NCBI GenBank assembly: GCA_947455215.1
Contig: CANGNA010000029.1
Span: 1 to 47,673 of the forward strand
Direction of reading: 5' to 3'
Source: Chitinophagaceae bacterium
GTDB taxonomy: Bacteria; Bacteroidota; Bacteroidia; Chitinophagales; Chitinophagaceae
DNA length: 47,673 nucleotides
The first letter of the stretch is position 1. Each line of letters begins with the position of its first letter. A model generated the notes under the pieces. The model made no database searches and was not told where the DNA came from. It saw only the letters and a list, made by a program, of their open reading frames with translations. Positions 24,954 through 35,000 of the stretch are shown here, piece by piece. The position numbers and the translations under genes were made by a program.

Positions 24954-26213
24954 ATGAATTTACCGTACAAGCGAGTAGTCGTAACGGGCCTCGGCGCCCT
25001 TACCCCATTAGGCAATTCAATACCTGCTTATTGGGAAGGTCTGGTTAATGGAGTATCGGGCGCCGATTTCATTAAGCAGTTTGATGTGACCAAGTTTAAG
25101 ACAAAATTTGCTTGTGAGCTTAAAGATTTCAACCCCGACAATCACTTCGAGCGTAAGGAGTCCAAAAGGCTCGACCGGTTCTCCCAGATAGCCATCGTGG
25201 CTGCTGATGAGGCCGTTCAGCATTCAGGCATCCTGAACAGCGATGTGAACAAAGACAGGGTTGGCGTAATATGGGGATCCGGAATAGGTGGTATGATCAC
25301 TTTCATCGAAGAAATGAAAAACTTCAGTGCTGGTGATGGTACCCCCCGTTTCAACCCATTCTTCATACCTAAGCTTATCCTGGACATCGCATCGGGCCAC
25401 ATTTCCATGAAGTATGGTTTCCGTGGGCCAAACTTTGCTACGGTTAGTGCTTGTGCCTCTTCTACCAACGCTATCATAGATGCGCTGAACTATATCCGCA
25501 TGGGCAAGGCCGATGCGATAGTGTGCGGCGGTTCTGAAGCGGTGGTCACTGAAGCAGGTATAGGTGGCTTCAATGCCATGAAGGCACTCTCTGAGCGTAA
25601 CGATGATCCTAAGACAGCCAGCCGTCCGTTCGATCTTGATCGCGATGGTTTTGTGCTGGGCGAAGGCGCAGGTGCTCTGTTACTCGAAGAGTATGAACAT
25701 GCTAAACGCCGCGGTGCCAACATCATTTGCGAAGTTGCCGGCGGCGGCCTTAGTGCCGATGCTTACCATCTTACCGCTCCCCATCCGGAAGGCCTTGGTG
25801 CTACCAATGTAATGAAGTCTGCTCTGGAAGATGCCGGTATGAAGCCTGAAGATATCGACTACATCAATGTGCATGGTACTTCTACTCCACTGGGCGATAT
25901 CAGCGAGGTGACAGCCATACAGCGTGTATTCGGCGAGCATGCCTACAATGTCAATATCAGTTCTACAAAGTCTATGACAGGCCACCTGCTGGGTGCTGCC
26001 GGTGCCATAGAAGCGATTGCCAGCATCCTGGCAATGATGAACAACACCATCCCTCCTACTATCAACCACTTTACAGACGATCCTTCTTTCGATCCGCGAC
26101 TCAACTTTACCTTTGGTAAGGCGCAGAAGAAAGAAGTAAGGGCTGCGCTGAGCAACACATTTGGCTTTGGCGGGCACAATGCCTCTGTTATCTTCAAAAA
26201 ATTTGTTGATTAG
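24954..26213 (+). CDS. fabF: 3-oxoacyl-ACP synthase II (KAS II)
   Basis: A 419-residue condensing enzyme for fatty-acid elongation. The Cys-His-His triad is present: Cys167 in T-V-S-A-C-A-S-S-T, His308 in N-V-H-G-T-S-T-P-L-G-D, and His344 in S-M-T-G-H-L-L-G-A-A-G. The order acpP-fabF-rnc is a classic conserved cluster. The stop is 2 bp before the rnc start codon. Confidence 0.97.
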   Translation: MNLPYKRVVVTGLGALTPLGNSIPAYWEGLVNGVSGADFIKQFDVTKFKTKFACELKDFNPDNHFERKESKRLDRFSQIAIVAADEAVQHSGILNSDVNKDRVGVIWGSGIGGMITFIEEMKNFSAGDGTPRFNPFFIPKLILDIASGHISMKYGFRGPNFATVSACASSTNAIIDALNYIRMGKADAIVCGGSEAVVTEAGIGGFNAMKALSERNDDPKTASRPFDLDRDGFVLGEGAGALLLEEYEHAKRRGANIICEVAGGGLSADAYHLTAPHPEGLGATNVMKSALEDAGMKPEDIDYINVHGTSTPLGDISEVTAIQRVFGEHAYNVNISSTKSMTGHLLGAAGAIEAIASILAMMNNTIPPTINHFTDDPSFDPRLNFTFGKAQKKEVRAALSNTFGFGGHNASVIFKKFVD

Positions 26214-26215
26214 TT

Positions 26216-26938
26216 GTGGGGCGGTTATCCCGTATCCTTAATTTTTTTTCTTCCGATAAGGAGATAAAGGCTCAATTAGAACAGGTGCTGGGGTTTACCC
26301 CTAAGCGCGTGGCTTTTTATCGCCTTGCCCTTATGCATCGCTCCCGCCCCGATGATGTTACCGACAGTAACGAAAGGCTGGAGTTTCTTGGCGACGCCTT
26401 TCTTGGCGCCATTGTAGCCGAATACCTGTTCAAAAAATATCCTTACGAAGACGAAGGTTATCTCACCGAGCTGCGCTCTAAGATAGTGCGCCGCGAAACG
26501 ATGAATAACGTAGCCCTGCGCATGGGGCTGAACAAACTGGTGGTATACAATACCAACGATCGTAGCCTGGGGCGCAGCCATATATTTGGTAATGCGCTGG
26601 AGGCATTGATAGGTGCTGTGTACCTGGACCAGGGCCTGGAAGTTACCCGTAAGTTCATCCTGAACCAACTGATACGCCCGTATGTAGACCTGGATATGAT
26701 GGAGAGCACCGATACCAACTTTAAGAACAGGTTGCTGAGCTGGGCGCAGAAGAACAATCACACCATGAGCTTTGATACGCTCGACGAAAAGCTGGAGAAC
26801 ACCCGCAAATTATTTACCGTAGGCATTATGCTGAATGGCGAGATCATAGCCAGCGGCACCGGCTACAATAAGAAAGATGCAGGTCAGGTGGCGGCACAGG
26901 CTGCGCTTGAGAAGCTGGGATTGAACGAGCAGAAATAG
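26216..26938 (+). CDS. rnc: Ribonuclease III
   Basis: A 240-residue double-stranded RNA endonuclease with the signature N-E-R-L-E-F-L-G-D-A-F-L (52-63), the second catalytic helix G-N-A-L-E-A-L-I-G-A-V-Y-L-D, and a C-terminal dsRNA-binding domain (about 170-236, ending A-A-Q-A-A-L-E-K-L-G-L). Glu129 aligns with the catalytic E117 of E. coli; the position of E. coli D114 is Asn126 here, a form I recall from other Bacteroidota. The start is GTG, 2 bp after fabF, so translation is probably coupled. Confidence 0.95.
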   Translation: MGRLSRILNFFSSDKEIKAQLEQVLGFTPKRVAFYRLALMHRSRPDDVTDSNERLEFLGDAFLGAIVAEYLFKKYPYEDEGYLTELRSKIVRRETMNNVALRMGLNKLVVYNTNDRSLGRSHIFGNALEALIGAVYLDQGLEVTRKFILNQLIRPYVDLDMMESTDTNFKNRLLSWAQKNNHTMSFDTLDEKLENTRKLFTVGIMLNGEIIASGTGYNKKDAGQVAAQAALEKLGLNEQK

Positions 26939-27009
26939 TTTTTTAAAATTCCAGATACCAAGGCCCAGGGAGCCAAGAGCCAGAATACAAGATCCAAGAT
27001 CCGGGTCAA

Positions 27010-29235
27010 TTACTCCAATACAAACTTTTTAATGGTCACCCGCCCGGTGGTTTCTTTCATGCGCACTATATACACACCGCGTGGCCATGGCGCTACATCA
27101 AAACTCATTATTTTGTTGATGGTGCCGCTGGTCATTAATTTTCCGGCCATATTGAATATCGCATAATCTACTACACCGCGCGCCCCTGTTACCATCGTTA
27201 CGTCATTTCTTGCAGGTACAGGAAATAGCACAATATCGCCCGATGCACCGGGGTCGTTCACCACAAAAAAGTCTGCCTTATTTACATTAAAGAACACATT
27301 GCCCCTGCCTTTTACTTTGATGCGGGCCCGTTCTGATGTTTGTGCAGGGTTAGGTAGTGTAACAACAGCACTGCCATTGTTGGGGAAAGAGCCAAGTATA
27401 TATGGCCAGTGATAGCCACCGTCTACCGAAAGGTATATATCTACGCTGTCTGCGCCAATAGGGGAGAGGTTCGACCCCACTACATTCCACGTTACAGTTT
27501 GCTGGCTGCCACCAAGATATTTCAGCAGGGTAGCATTCTGGCTGGTCACTTCGAAAGGCGCTCCTGTATTGATCACATCAAGGTGGATAGTATCATCAGG
27601 CGTCTGGAAACAACCCAGGCCATTCAGTATGTTTCGTACAGTAAGTTTGAAGGTGAGGAACCTGGCCCTGTCAGCTAATTTTTCGCCTTGTTCAAAATCG
27701 TTGCCGGCATCACTTGTTTGGCCTGCCAATACCATAGCTGTACGTGGGAATACACGTGTGCGGCTGGTGTCAGGTTTGTAGGAGCGAAAGATAGGCCCAT
27801 AACGTGCACTCGAAAAACTCCAGGTGAAATCACCAAGGTTGTATTGCTCCCAGCAATAGGTGGTCAGCGTATCCGCTACAGAGTCAACAGCCTGCGGGGC
27901 TGTTAACTCAAATGGGGTCAGGTAGGGGATGGCGTATGATGTAGTGAACGATGGAATGTATGGCGGCTTATTGTTGGTGGTTGTCTTTACCGCACATGTT
28001 CCCAGAGTGGTTACAAAATCTTCTATCTGCTCCAGGCTTATAAGATGAAAATAATCGTCACTATGCAACTGTATGTTGTTGCCGCCACAAATGCCGGCAT
28101 AAGCCATTATTGTAGAGCCGCTGCCCGGTTCAAATGCGCATACTGGGTTGGCATTGCCATTAGGGGGAGAACCTGCCCCACACGCACCGGTAACAGCATT
28201 AAATGTATGTTGCGCGCCCAGCGCATGGCCTAATTCGTGGGCAAAGTAATCAATGTCAAATCCATCACCGGTAGGTTCCGGCTGGCCGGTTACGCTCTTC
28301 GCCTTAATGTCGGGGTCGCACACGCAGCTTACTACAGACAGGCCGCCTGCACCCGTAGTGAATGCATGTCCTATGTCGTAATTGGCAGTACCTATCAACC
28401 GATCACAAACTTGTTGATTGGTATCCGACAAGTAAAGCGCATTATCGTTTACCGACCCGTAAGGGTCATTGGTAGTACTTACGAAAATGAGGGTGTCTTC
28501 TTTATCTACAAAGGTGAATGATATGGATAATTCACGTTCATACACACCATTTATCCTGTTGAGCGAGGTGATCATTTTATTGAGTACCTGGTGTTTGGTA
28601 GGTGTCTCTGTGCCTACAGCCGCCTGTGCATACTGGTGGTCACAAGCCAGTGCAAGCCTGTATGTACGTAGTTGTGTACCATTCACTGTTTTGTAGGTTA
28701 TCTTGGTCGTCTCCAGGTTGTTGGTCGGCAGAATAGCCAGGCAGGCATCCCGCTGCTGGTAGCTCTTACGCTCATCCTTCTTATAATGCACCAGGTATAG
28801 CCCATTGTTCACCTTTTCTGTAGGGTCTACCAGGTAAGTGTTATGCCCGTCAAATATCATGGCGTGGAAACCATCGTTGCTGTTGTCGATCTTTATAGTT
28901 ACCGCGGGGTTATCCGTGGCAACGCCTGTGTAGGTAATAATGTCGGGGTGCCGGGCGGCAAGTGTAGCCGGTAATATGGGTGTGCTCCATATCCTGAAGG
29001 TGCGGGTAGTACCATCGGGCGTTGGCAGTGTTATATATTGGTTCGCTCCCTTTTGTTGAAGTGGTGTAAGCAATGCCTGTTGTTCTGGTCGATAGATGCC
29101 GTATACAGCATCAGCCTGCAATTGGTGTTGTGTGGTTGTTCCTGCGCCTTTTACTGCATGCCATGTGTTCTGTGCGCGGCACACAGCCGTTAACACAGTA
29201 AGCAATAAAGCTATCTTCAACCGGCTCATGTTCAT
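27010..29235 (-). CDS. Secreted zinc metalloprotease (reprolysin-like) with type IX secretion sorting domain
   Basis: A 741-residue exported protein (signal peptide to about residue 21, L-L-T-V-L-T-A-V-C-R-A). Residues about 25-185 look like a propeptide. The catalytic zinc motif H-E-L-G-H-A-L-G-A-Q-H lies at 333-343, as in M12B/metzincin proteases. Late beta-rich domains are followed by a C-terminal sorting domain (about the last 75 residues: F-P-V-P-A-R-N-D-V-T...G-V-Y-I-V-R...K-K-F-V-L-E), the type A signal for the type IX secretion system. It probably digests extracellular protein. M-N-M-S-R allows a start two codons later. It stands alone downstream of NAD kinase. Confidence 0.9.
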   Translation of the reverse strand: MNMSRLKIALLLTVLTAVCRAQNTWHAVKGAGTTTQHQLQADAVYGIYRPEQQALLTPLQQKGANQYITLPTPDGTTRTFRIWSTPILPATLAARHPDIITYTGVATDNPAVTIKIDNSNDGFHAMIFDGHNTYLVDPTEKVNNGLYLVHYKKDERKSYQQRDACLAILPTNNLETTKITYKTVNGTQLRTYRLALACDHQYAQAAVGTETPTKHQVLNKMITSLNRINGVYERELSISFTFVDKEDTLIFVSTTNDPYGSVNDNALYLSDTNQQVCDRLIGTANYDIGHAFTTGAGGLSVVSCVCDPDIKAKSVTGQPEPTGDGFDIDYFAHELGHALGAQHTFNAVTGACGAGSPPNGNANPVCAFEPGSGSTIMAYAGICGGNNIQLHSDDYFHLISLEQIEDFVTTLGTCAVKTTTNNKPPYIPSFTTSYAIPYLTPFELTAPQAVDSVADTLTTYCWEQYNLGDFTWSFSSARYGPIFRSYKPDTSRTRVFPRTAMVLAGQTSDAGNDFEQGEKLADRARFLTFKLTVRNILNGLGCFQTPDDTIHLDVINTGAPFEVTSQNATLLKYLGGSQQTVTWNVVGSNLSPIGADSVDIYLSVDGGYHWPYILGSFPNNGSAVVTLPNPAQTSERARIKVKGRGNVFFNVNKADFFVVNDPGASGDIVLFPVPARNDVTMVTGARGVVDYAIFNMAGKLMTSGTINKIMSFDVAPWPRGVYIVRMKETTGRVTIKKFVLE

Positions 29236-29262
29236 AATATACGGGTAAGTTCAGTGTGGTTT

Positions 29263-30141
29263 TTAGTTGCGCTTGTCAACACCCCAGTATAGTTTCTGCC
29301 TGATGGTGTTGAGGAAATTATGTTCATCTGGCCGCACCAGCGACACGGTAAAATTCTCTTTTTTAACAGCCAGCTGCACATTGCTCCTGATGATCTCTGT
29401 GCGGGCATCGAGCGTGCACATGAACTGCTCTGAGCGGCCTTCTATCTCGAATGATATCACATTGTCATCGGGCACTACTATTGGCCTGGTGTTCAGGTTA
29501 TGCGGTGCCACAGGCGTTATCACAAAGCTGCTTGTCTGCGGGAAAACCACAGGGCCGCCGCAACTCAGCGAATAGCCGGTAGAGCCCGTTGGTGTGGCCA
29601 CTATCAGGCCATCGGCCCAGTAGGTGTTCAGGAACTCTCCATTCAGGTAAGTATGTACTTTGATCATCGAAGAAGTGTCCTGCCTATGCAGGGTAAACTC
29701 GTTCAATGCAAATGGCGAACCATCGAATAATGGAATGTTAGAATCCAGGTGTATGAGCGTTCGTTTTTCCAGCGTATAAGACCCCCGCACCAGCGACTGG
29801 ATGGCCGCTTCCACTTCTTCCTCAGGTATTGCTGCCAGGAAGCCCAGGCGCCCAAGGTTGATACCGATAAGCGGGATGCCGGAATTGCCAACAAAACAGA
29901 TAGAGTCGAGCATAGTTCCATCGCCACCCAGGCTAAAGAGCATGTCGGTCTGCAGCGGCAGGTCTGCTTTCGATGTAAAGAATCGCTGGATGCCGGCGTA
30001 TGTATAGTAGGGTTGCAGCCGCTCATAAAACTCTTTGTAAAACACCAGCTGTAGCTTGTTGTCTTCCAGCAGCTTTATGATATGGAGAATAACAGGAACA
30101 TCCTGTTCGTCAAATGTACGGTTGTATAATGCTACTAACAT
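29263..30141 (-). CDS. nadK: NAD kinase
   Basis: About 292 residues from M-L-V-A-L-Y-N-R; this start gives the usual first beta strand, while the in-frame ATG at 30159 adds six residues. NadK phosphorylates NAD to NADP. Key motifs are present: G-G-D-G-T at 72-76, the N-E-F segment, A-T-P-T-G-S-T-G-Y-S-L-S-C-G-G-P and P-V-A-P-H-N-L-N-T-R-P. It precedes the metalloprotease by 27 bp on the same strand, but the two have no obvious functional link. Confidence 0.95.
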   Translation of the reverse strand: MLVALYNRTFDEQDVPVILHIIKLLEDNKLQLVFYKEFYERLQPYYTYAGIQRFFTSKADLPLQTDMLFSLGGDGTMLDSICFVGNSGIPLIGINLGRLGFLAAIPEEEVEAAIQSLVRGSYTLEKRTLIHLDSNIPLFDGSPFALNEFTLHRQDTSSMIKVHTYLNGEFLNTYWADGLIVATPTGSTGYSLSCGGPVVFPQTSSFVITPVAPHNLNTRPIVVPDDNVISFEIEGRSEQFMCTLDARTEIIRSNVQLAVKKENFTVSLVRPDEHNFLNTIRQKLYWGVDKRN

Positions 30142-30249
30142 GAGAGTATGATATGGCATGCAGCCGGTGGCGGCAAAGCGAAATGTAAATATAACTCATT
30201 TATGGCAATGGCCGGTCTCAGCAGCCTGGTGTGCAACTTATTACATAGC

Positions 30250-30278
30250 TTTTACAAACGCGTTTCGCCGTAACTTTA
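30250..30278 (+). promoter_or_regulatory. Possible promoter of the cytochrome/beta-propeller gene
   Basis: TTTT (30250-30253), a 17-nt spacer and TAACTTTA (30271-30278), one base off TANNTTTG, ending only 4 nt before the ATG. Confidence 0.4.
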
Positions 30279-30282
30279 CTAT

Positions 30283-31803
30283 ATGCATAAAGGAAAGATC
30301 ATCGGGGTGGTATTAGCCGTGCTGTCGCTATTGCAGGTGGCATCATGCGTGCACAAGCCATATGTCGCTCCGGCATCGCCCGATGGTAATTTTCCGCCCG
30401 ATGTGGCTAAGATACTGGTATCTAAATGTGCTATATCCGGGTGCCATAATGCAGCCAGTTATGCAAATGCCGGTAACCTGCGCCTCGATAGCTGGGATGC
30501 TCTCTTTAACGGCAGTAACAATGGTGCTGCGGTAGTGCCTTACAGCCCAGCTTACAGCCCGCTGCTCTACTTTGTCAATACCGACTCTTCCCTGGGTACA
30601 GTGGCGGTACCTACTATGCCCCCAAGCACATCTGCCATGCCGCAGGCCCCGCTGTCTAAAACGGAGTACGAGACATTGCTGAAGTGGATCACAAATGGCG
30701 CTCCCGATAAAGAAGGCAACATTGCTTTCTCTTCCGATCCGGGTACGCGGCAGAAGATATACATCACCCAGCAGGGCTGCGATCTTATGGCGGTTATAGA
30801 TGCCGAACGGCATGTGGTGATGCGCTACATACCCATAGGCGCCGTAAGCACCAAAACAGAAAGCCCGCACATTGTAAAAGTGGCGTCCGACGGGGCTTTT
30901 GCCTATGCAGGGTTTCTTTATGGTAACTATGTGCAGAAGATAGATGCCCGTACCGACCAGGTAGTGGCCGCTGCCAATGTAGGCAGCCTGAAAGTGAATG
31001 GCGCCTGGAATATTTTACACCTTTCTCAGCAGGACACAGCTATGATCATTTCCGATTGGGAAGGTGATGGCGGCCTGGGTTATATCACAACTGCCGGTAT
31101 GAATGTAGTGCCGTCAAGATCCATAATGGGCAGCGGTCTTTTTGTTTACCCGCATGCCATCACTTCCATGCCCACTTTCGATACGTTTTTTATTACTGCG
31201 CAATACGGCAATGTTGTGTACAAAGTGGCGCTCAACGGTAGCCTGTATAAAGAGGTAAGCGTGAATGGTGCGGCTGCTGCTACCAGCGCCGATACATCTT
31301 CCATAGCGCCTAACCCGCACGATATACTGATGTTGCCGGGCAATACAAGGTATATGGTTACCTGCCAGGGTACTAACAGCGTAGCCTTGATGGATGCGCG
31401 GGCCGATACGCTCATCGCGTCTATCCCAGTTGGCCGCTATCCGCAAGAGTTGGCCATATCATCAACAATGCCTTACGTATTTGTTACCTGTATGGAAGAT
31501 GCCTCGCCGGTAACAGGTGCCAAAGGGTCTGTGTATGCCATCAACTACAATACGCTGCAAACTACTGCTATCTATGGCGATTTCTATCAGCCACACGGTA
31601 TAACTGTTGATGATAGGAATGGTATAATGTATGTGGTGAGCACGAATGCTAATCCATCTGGTCCCGCACCGCACCATGCTACAGCCTGCTCTGGCCGATC
31701 GGGGTGGTACTCGCTTATAAGCCTCAATACCTTTGCTGCCTACAACAATAAACGCTACCAGTTAACAGTACTCCCTTACTCTGCTGCTGTTAGATTTAAA
31801 TAA
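30283..31803 (+). CDS. Lipoprotein with c-type cytochrome-like domain and YVTN-type beta-propeller
   Basis: A 506-residue lipoprotein (lipobox Q-V-A-S-C, Cys22). Residues about 38-140 resemble the cytochrome domain found in many Bacteroidota surface proteins, with an unusual heme-like motif C49-A-I-S-G-C54-H55 (four residues between cysteines instead of two) and a later possible axial methionine region (P-T-M-P-P). Residues about 155-480 form a beta-propeller of about 40-residue repeats (for example M-V-T-C-Q-G-T-N-S-V-A-L-M-D and V-G-R-Y-P-Q-E-L-A-I-S). Electron transfer at the surface is possible, but the substrate is unknown. It stands alone. Confidence 0.78.
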   Translation: MHKGKIIGVVLAVLSLLQVASCVHKPYVAPASPDGNFPPDVAKILVSKCAISGCHNAASYANAGNLRLDSWDALFNGSNNGAAVVPYSPAYSPLLYFVNTDSSLGTVAVPTMPPSTSAMPQAPLSKTEYETLLKWITNGAPDKEGNIAFSSDPGTRQKIYITQQGCDLMAVIDAERHVVMRYIPIGAVSTKTESPHIVKVASDGAFAYAGFLYGNYVQKIDARTDQVVAAANVGSLKVNGAWNILHLSQQDTAMIISDWEGDGGLGYITTAGMNVVPSRSIMGSGLFVYPHAITSMPTFDTFFITAQYGNVVYKVALNGSLYKEVSVNGAAAATSADTSSIAPNPHDILMLPGNTRYMVTCQGTNSVALMDARADTLIASIPVGRYPQELAISSTMPYVFVTCMEDASPVTGAKGSVYAINYNTLQTTAIYGDFYQPHGITVDDRNGIMYVVSTNANPSGPAPHHATACSGRSGWYSLISLNTFAAYNNKRYQLTVLPYSAAVRFK

Positions 31804-32025
31804 ATATGTATTTGTGCATCCTCATTAACAAGCAATTATTGTTTAGCGTGCTCTATATTGCCATTTTTAGAATGTATTTGTGTCATTTTTCCGTTTTTCC
31901 CATAAAAACTTAACAAATTATTCTGCCATTTTTATAACTTTATTATATTTACATCCCTGACCGAACTGTGTCGGGACTGTTTCTATTGTTAGGAAGTAAA
32001 TAACGTTTGTTCTAAATTAAAGTAT
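31804..32025 (+). promoter_or_regulatory. A/T-rich region before the large adhesin gene
   Basis: This 222-bp gap holds a direct repeat of ATGTATTTGTG (31806-31816 and 31872-31882, 66 bp apart) and a TATATTTA box (31944-31951) about 75 nt before the adhesin start. No gene or clear terminator is seen. Confidence 0.3.
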
Positions 32026-35000
32026 ATGAAGCGAATTTTACGGGTTTTAACGCTATGCCTTATTGCTATACCCTCACTCGTACAAGCAGCTGTTTCAGTC
32101 AACTTTACCAGCTCTGCTACCACCACTACATGTGGCCCATCGCTCTTCGTAACATTCAACGGTTCAGTTACCGGTTGTTCGGGAACTCCGTCATATACGT
32201 GGTACTTCATTAAAACCGGCACTACCGACACTGCTACCCGTACAGGCGCAGCTGTTGGCTACCCGTTTACAGGTACCGCCGGCGATAGTTACGACGTAGT
32301 AGTAAGGGCTATCTGTGGTGCTGAAACGGCATATGCTGTACAGCCTGCGTATATCCAGTTTCATAACCAACCGGTCATCAATTTCAATGCCAGCGTTGCT
32401 TTCGATCCCGCAGTAGTTTGTCCTGGTAACGTTACCTTTACCAACATCTCTACCGGCGATACGTTCTGTTCCAACGGTGCTACAGGTAATAAGTGGACAT
32501 GGAATCTTACAGGTCCCGGCGGTATCTTTGCTACAGCTAATACGACCAATTTCAGTTATAACCTCTCTACTCCCGGCGATTACACTATTAACCTGCTTTA
32601 TCTCGGTACCAACTGTTTTTGTAATGGTATCGTAACCAAGGTCATCCACGTATCTCCGCTCCCTGTAGCCTGTATGACGCGCACTGATGTTAATAGCGGT
32701 TGCCGTGCGCCACTTACTGTTACTTTCTCAAGCGGTTGCAGCACGGGTGCTACATCTTATACCTGGACATTCCCAGGCACATCAACACCAACTATTACCA
32801 CTACATCTCCTTCTGTAACAGCTACTTATGCAGTGCCGGGCAGTACCAACAACGTTGGCCTTACTGTAACCAATGCTGCTGGCTGTACCGCAGTTGCAAC
32901 TCCGCAGTCTGTACATGTGGGCAATCTCACCGGCAACTTCCTCAGTTCGCCTACCATATTCTGTGAGAACGATACTGTAACTTTCCACGATCGTACAACT
33001 GTTGATGCAATTCCTACAACAACATCAACGTTTTATATTTTCGACGCCTTTGGTGCGTTAGCTACAGGCCTTGCAGCCAATCCTGTTAGCGGCCCAGACG
33101 CTTTCTTCCGTTTGACACTCCCCGCAGGAAATTACCAGGTTTGGGATTATGTAGTAAACGGTAACGGTTGTGCTGATACAGTAAGGCGTACCATCACTAT
33201 CCGCCCTGCCCCACATTCAGCGGTATCGGTAAGTCCTATCCCTGCTTACATGTGTACGGTTTCCGGTTCACAGCCACTCAACGTTACTTTGTCAGCTTCG
33301 CCTTCAGCAGCTAACTACACATACACGTGGAGTTTCTTCGATGGTTCTGCAACATCAGTAGTTACTGGTACAGGCACGGGTGTTGGTGCTGCCACTGTTA
33401 CTCATAGCTATACTACAGTGCCGGGCAGCGGGTTCTATTCTCCGGTGCTGCATATAGTGAATAATACTACCGGTTGCGTATTCGATACCGTTATTGCTAA
33501 TGCCATCCGTATATCCCCTCCAAATCTTACTATTCATAGCATACTCGATTCTGGTTGTACTCCGCTCAGGGACTCATTCTATTTCACAATGACCCCCGTG
33601 GGCATCAGTTATATCATTGATGGTATTAGCTTCGGCGATGGTTCACCTAATAATCCTGGTGGTACATTTACCGGTATCTCGCATGTGTATAACACTGGCT
33701 CAACCACACCTTACCAGATGATCGTACGCTGGCATCTGCCTACCATATATGGTGGTTGCAGCGGCGCCGATACCGCAAATGTGCTTATTGGTGCAGTTGT
33801 GCCTGTAACCAGCATTTGGGCTTCAGAAGATTCATTCATACACGTTCCGTCAGCAACGCCTGGCATTCTAAATGTCGATTCTATCTGTCCTAATACAGTA
33901 TTGCACTTCATCAGTAACGGCTGTATAGGTTGTTCCTACAGTTGGCATTTCCAGACAGCTATTGGCACCGCGCTGCCTACTCAATTTACTGATACAGTCA
34001 CTGTGACATTCCCGCGTCCTTCGGTGCCACCCGCACCTCCTGGTAGCTTACCGATCAACGATACCGGTTACTTCTATACAGTACAAACATGTCTTAATGG
34101 ATGCTGTATAACAGATACCAACCGTATATGGGTATTCCCTCCGTTGGTACCAACAGTTCCTAATCCGTTGCGCATCAATACTGCAGCATCCGGGGTCCCT
34201 TCAGCAGGTATACCTGCCGGTACTGCATCGCATTGTAATAAGCGCGATTCACTCGACTTTGTGCTCTCCGGTACATTCGGTGGTTACTTCTACGTATGGG
34301 AGTGGGGTGATGGACGCAGGGACACTATACGCCCTGCCGCCGTGCCAACTACCGGCGGTAACCTTTACGCCGCGCATAATTACTCCGTTGGGTGGACCAC
34401 TCCACATAACTATACTGTAACAGTAACGGTACATGATACTGCTGTATTGACCAATACATCGCCAAGGCTGCACGACTGTTTCAACTCTGTAAGCCTTCCG
34501 GTATACATTGGCCCGTCCGATACTGCATGGGTATTAACTACACCTAATATATGCGTCAATACGCAAGCAAGCGTAGAGGGCCCTACCTATGTGGACAGTT
34601 CTTCAACCTTGACACCACTGCCGCGGGTTAATTACAGCAATTACAGGTGGTTATGGGGAGATGGTTCAATACCAGTCAATGGTACAAGCAATCTTGCCAC
34701 TCATACATATACAGCAACGGGCACCTTCAATATCAGGCCTATATTCACCTCAAGGTTCGGATGTAATGATACGTCGCCTGTCCATCAGATACGAGTATTT
34801 GGTCCTACAGGTGGATTCACTGCAACGCCGCTTTCCATTTGCGCGGGTAGTACAGTTACCTTTACCGACAATAATGCCTCTGTGGGCACCACTATTGCGC
34901 GCCGCTCTGTTTGGTATGATTATGACAATAACCCGGCACCATCTGCTGCAGTATCTGCAGGAGGCGGTCCGTCTACTCCTTATTCATTTACACACGTCTT

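Noticed and set aside
26939-27009. Short direct repeats (ccaag/aagatcc) after rnc
   Set aside because: The repeats are very short and imperfect; no element or hairpin could be supported.
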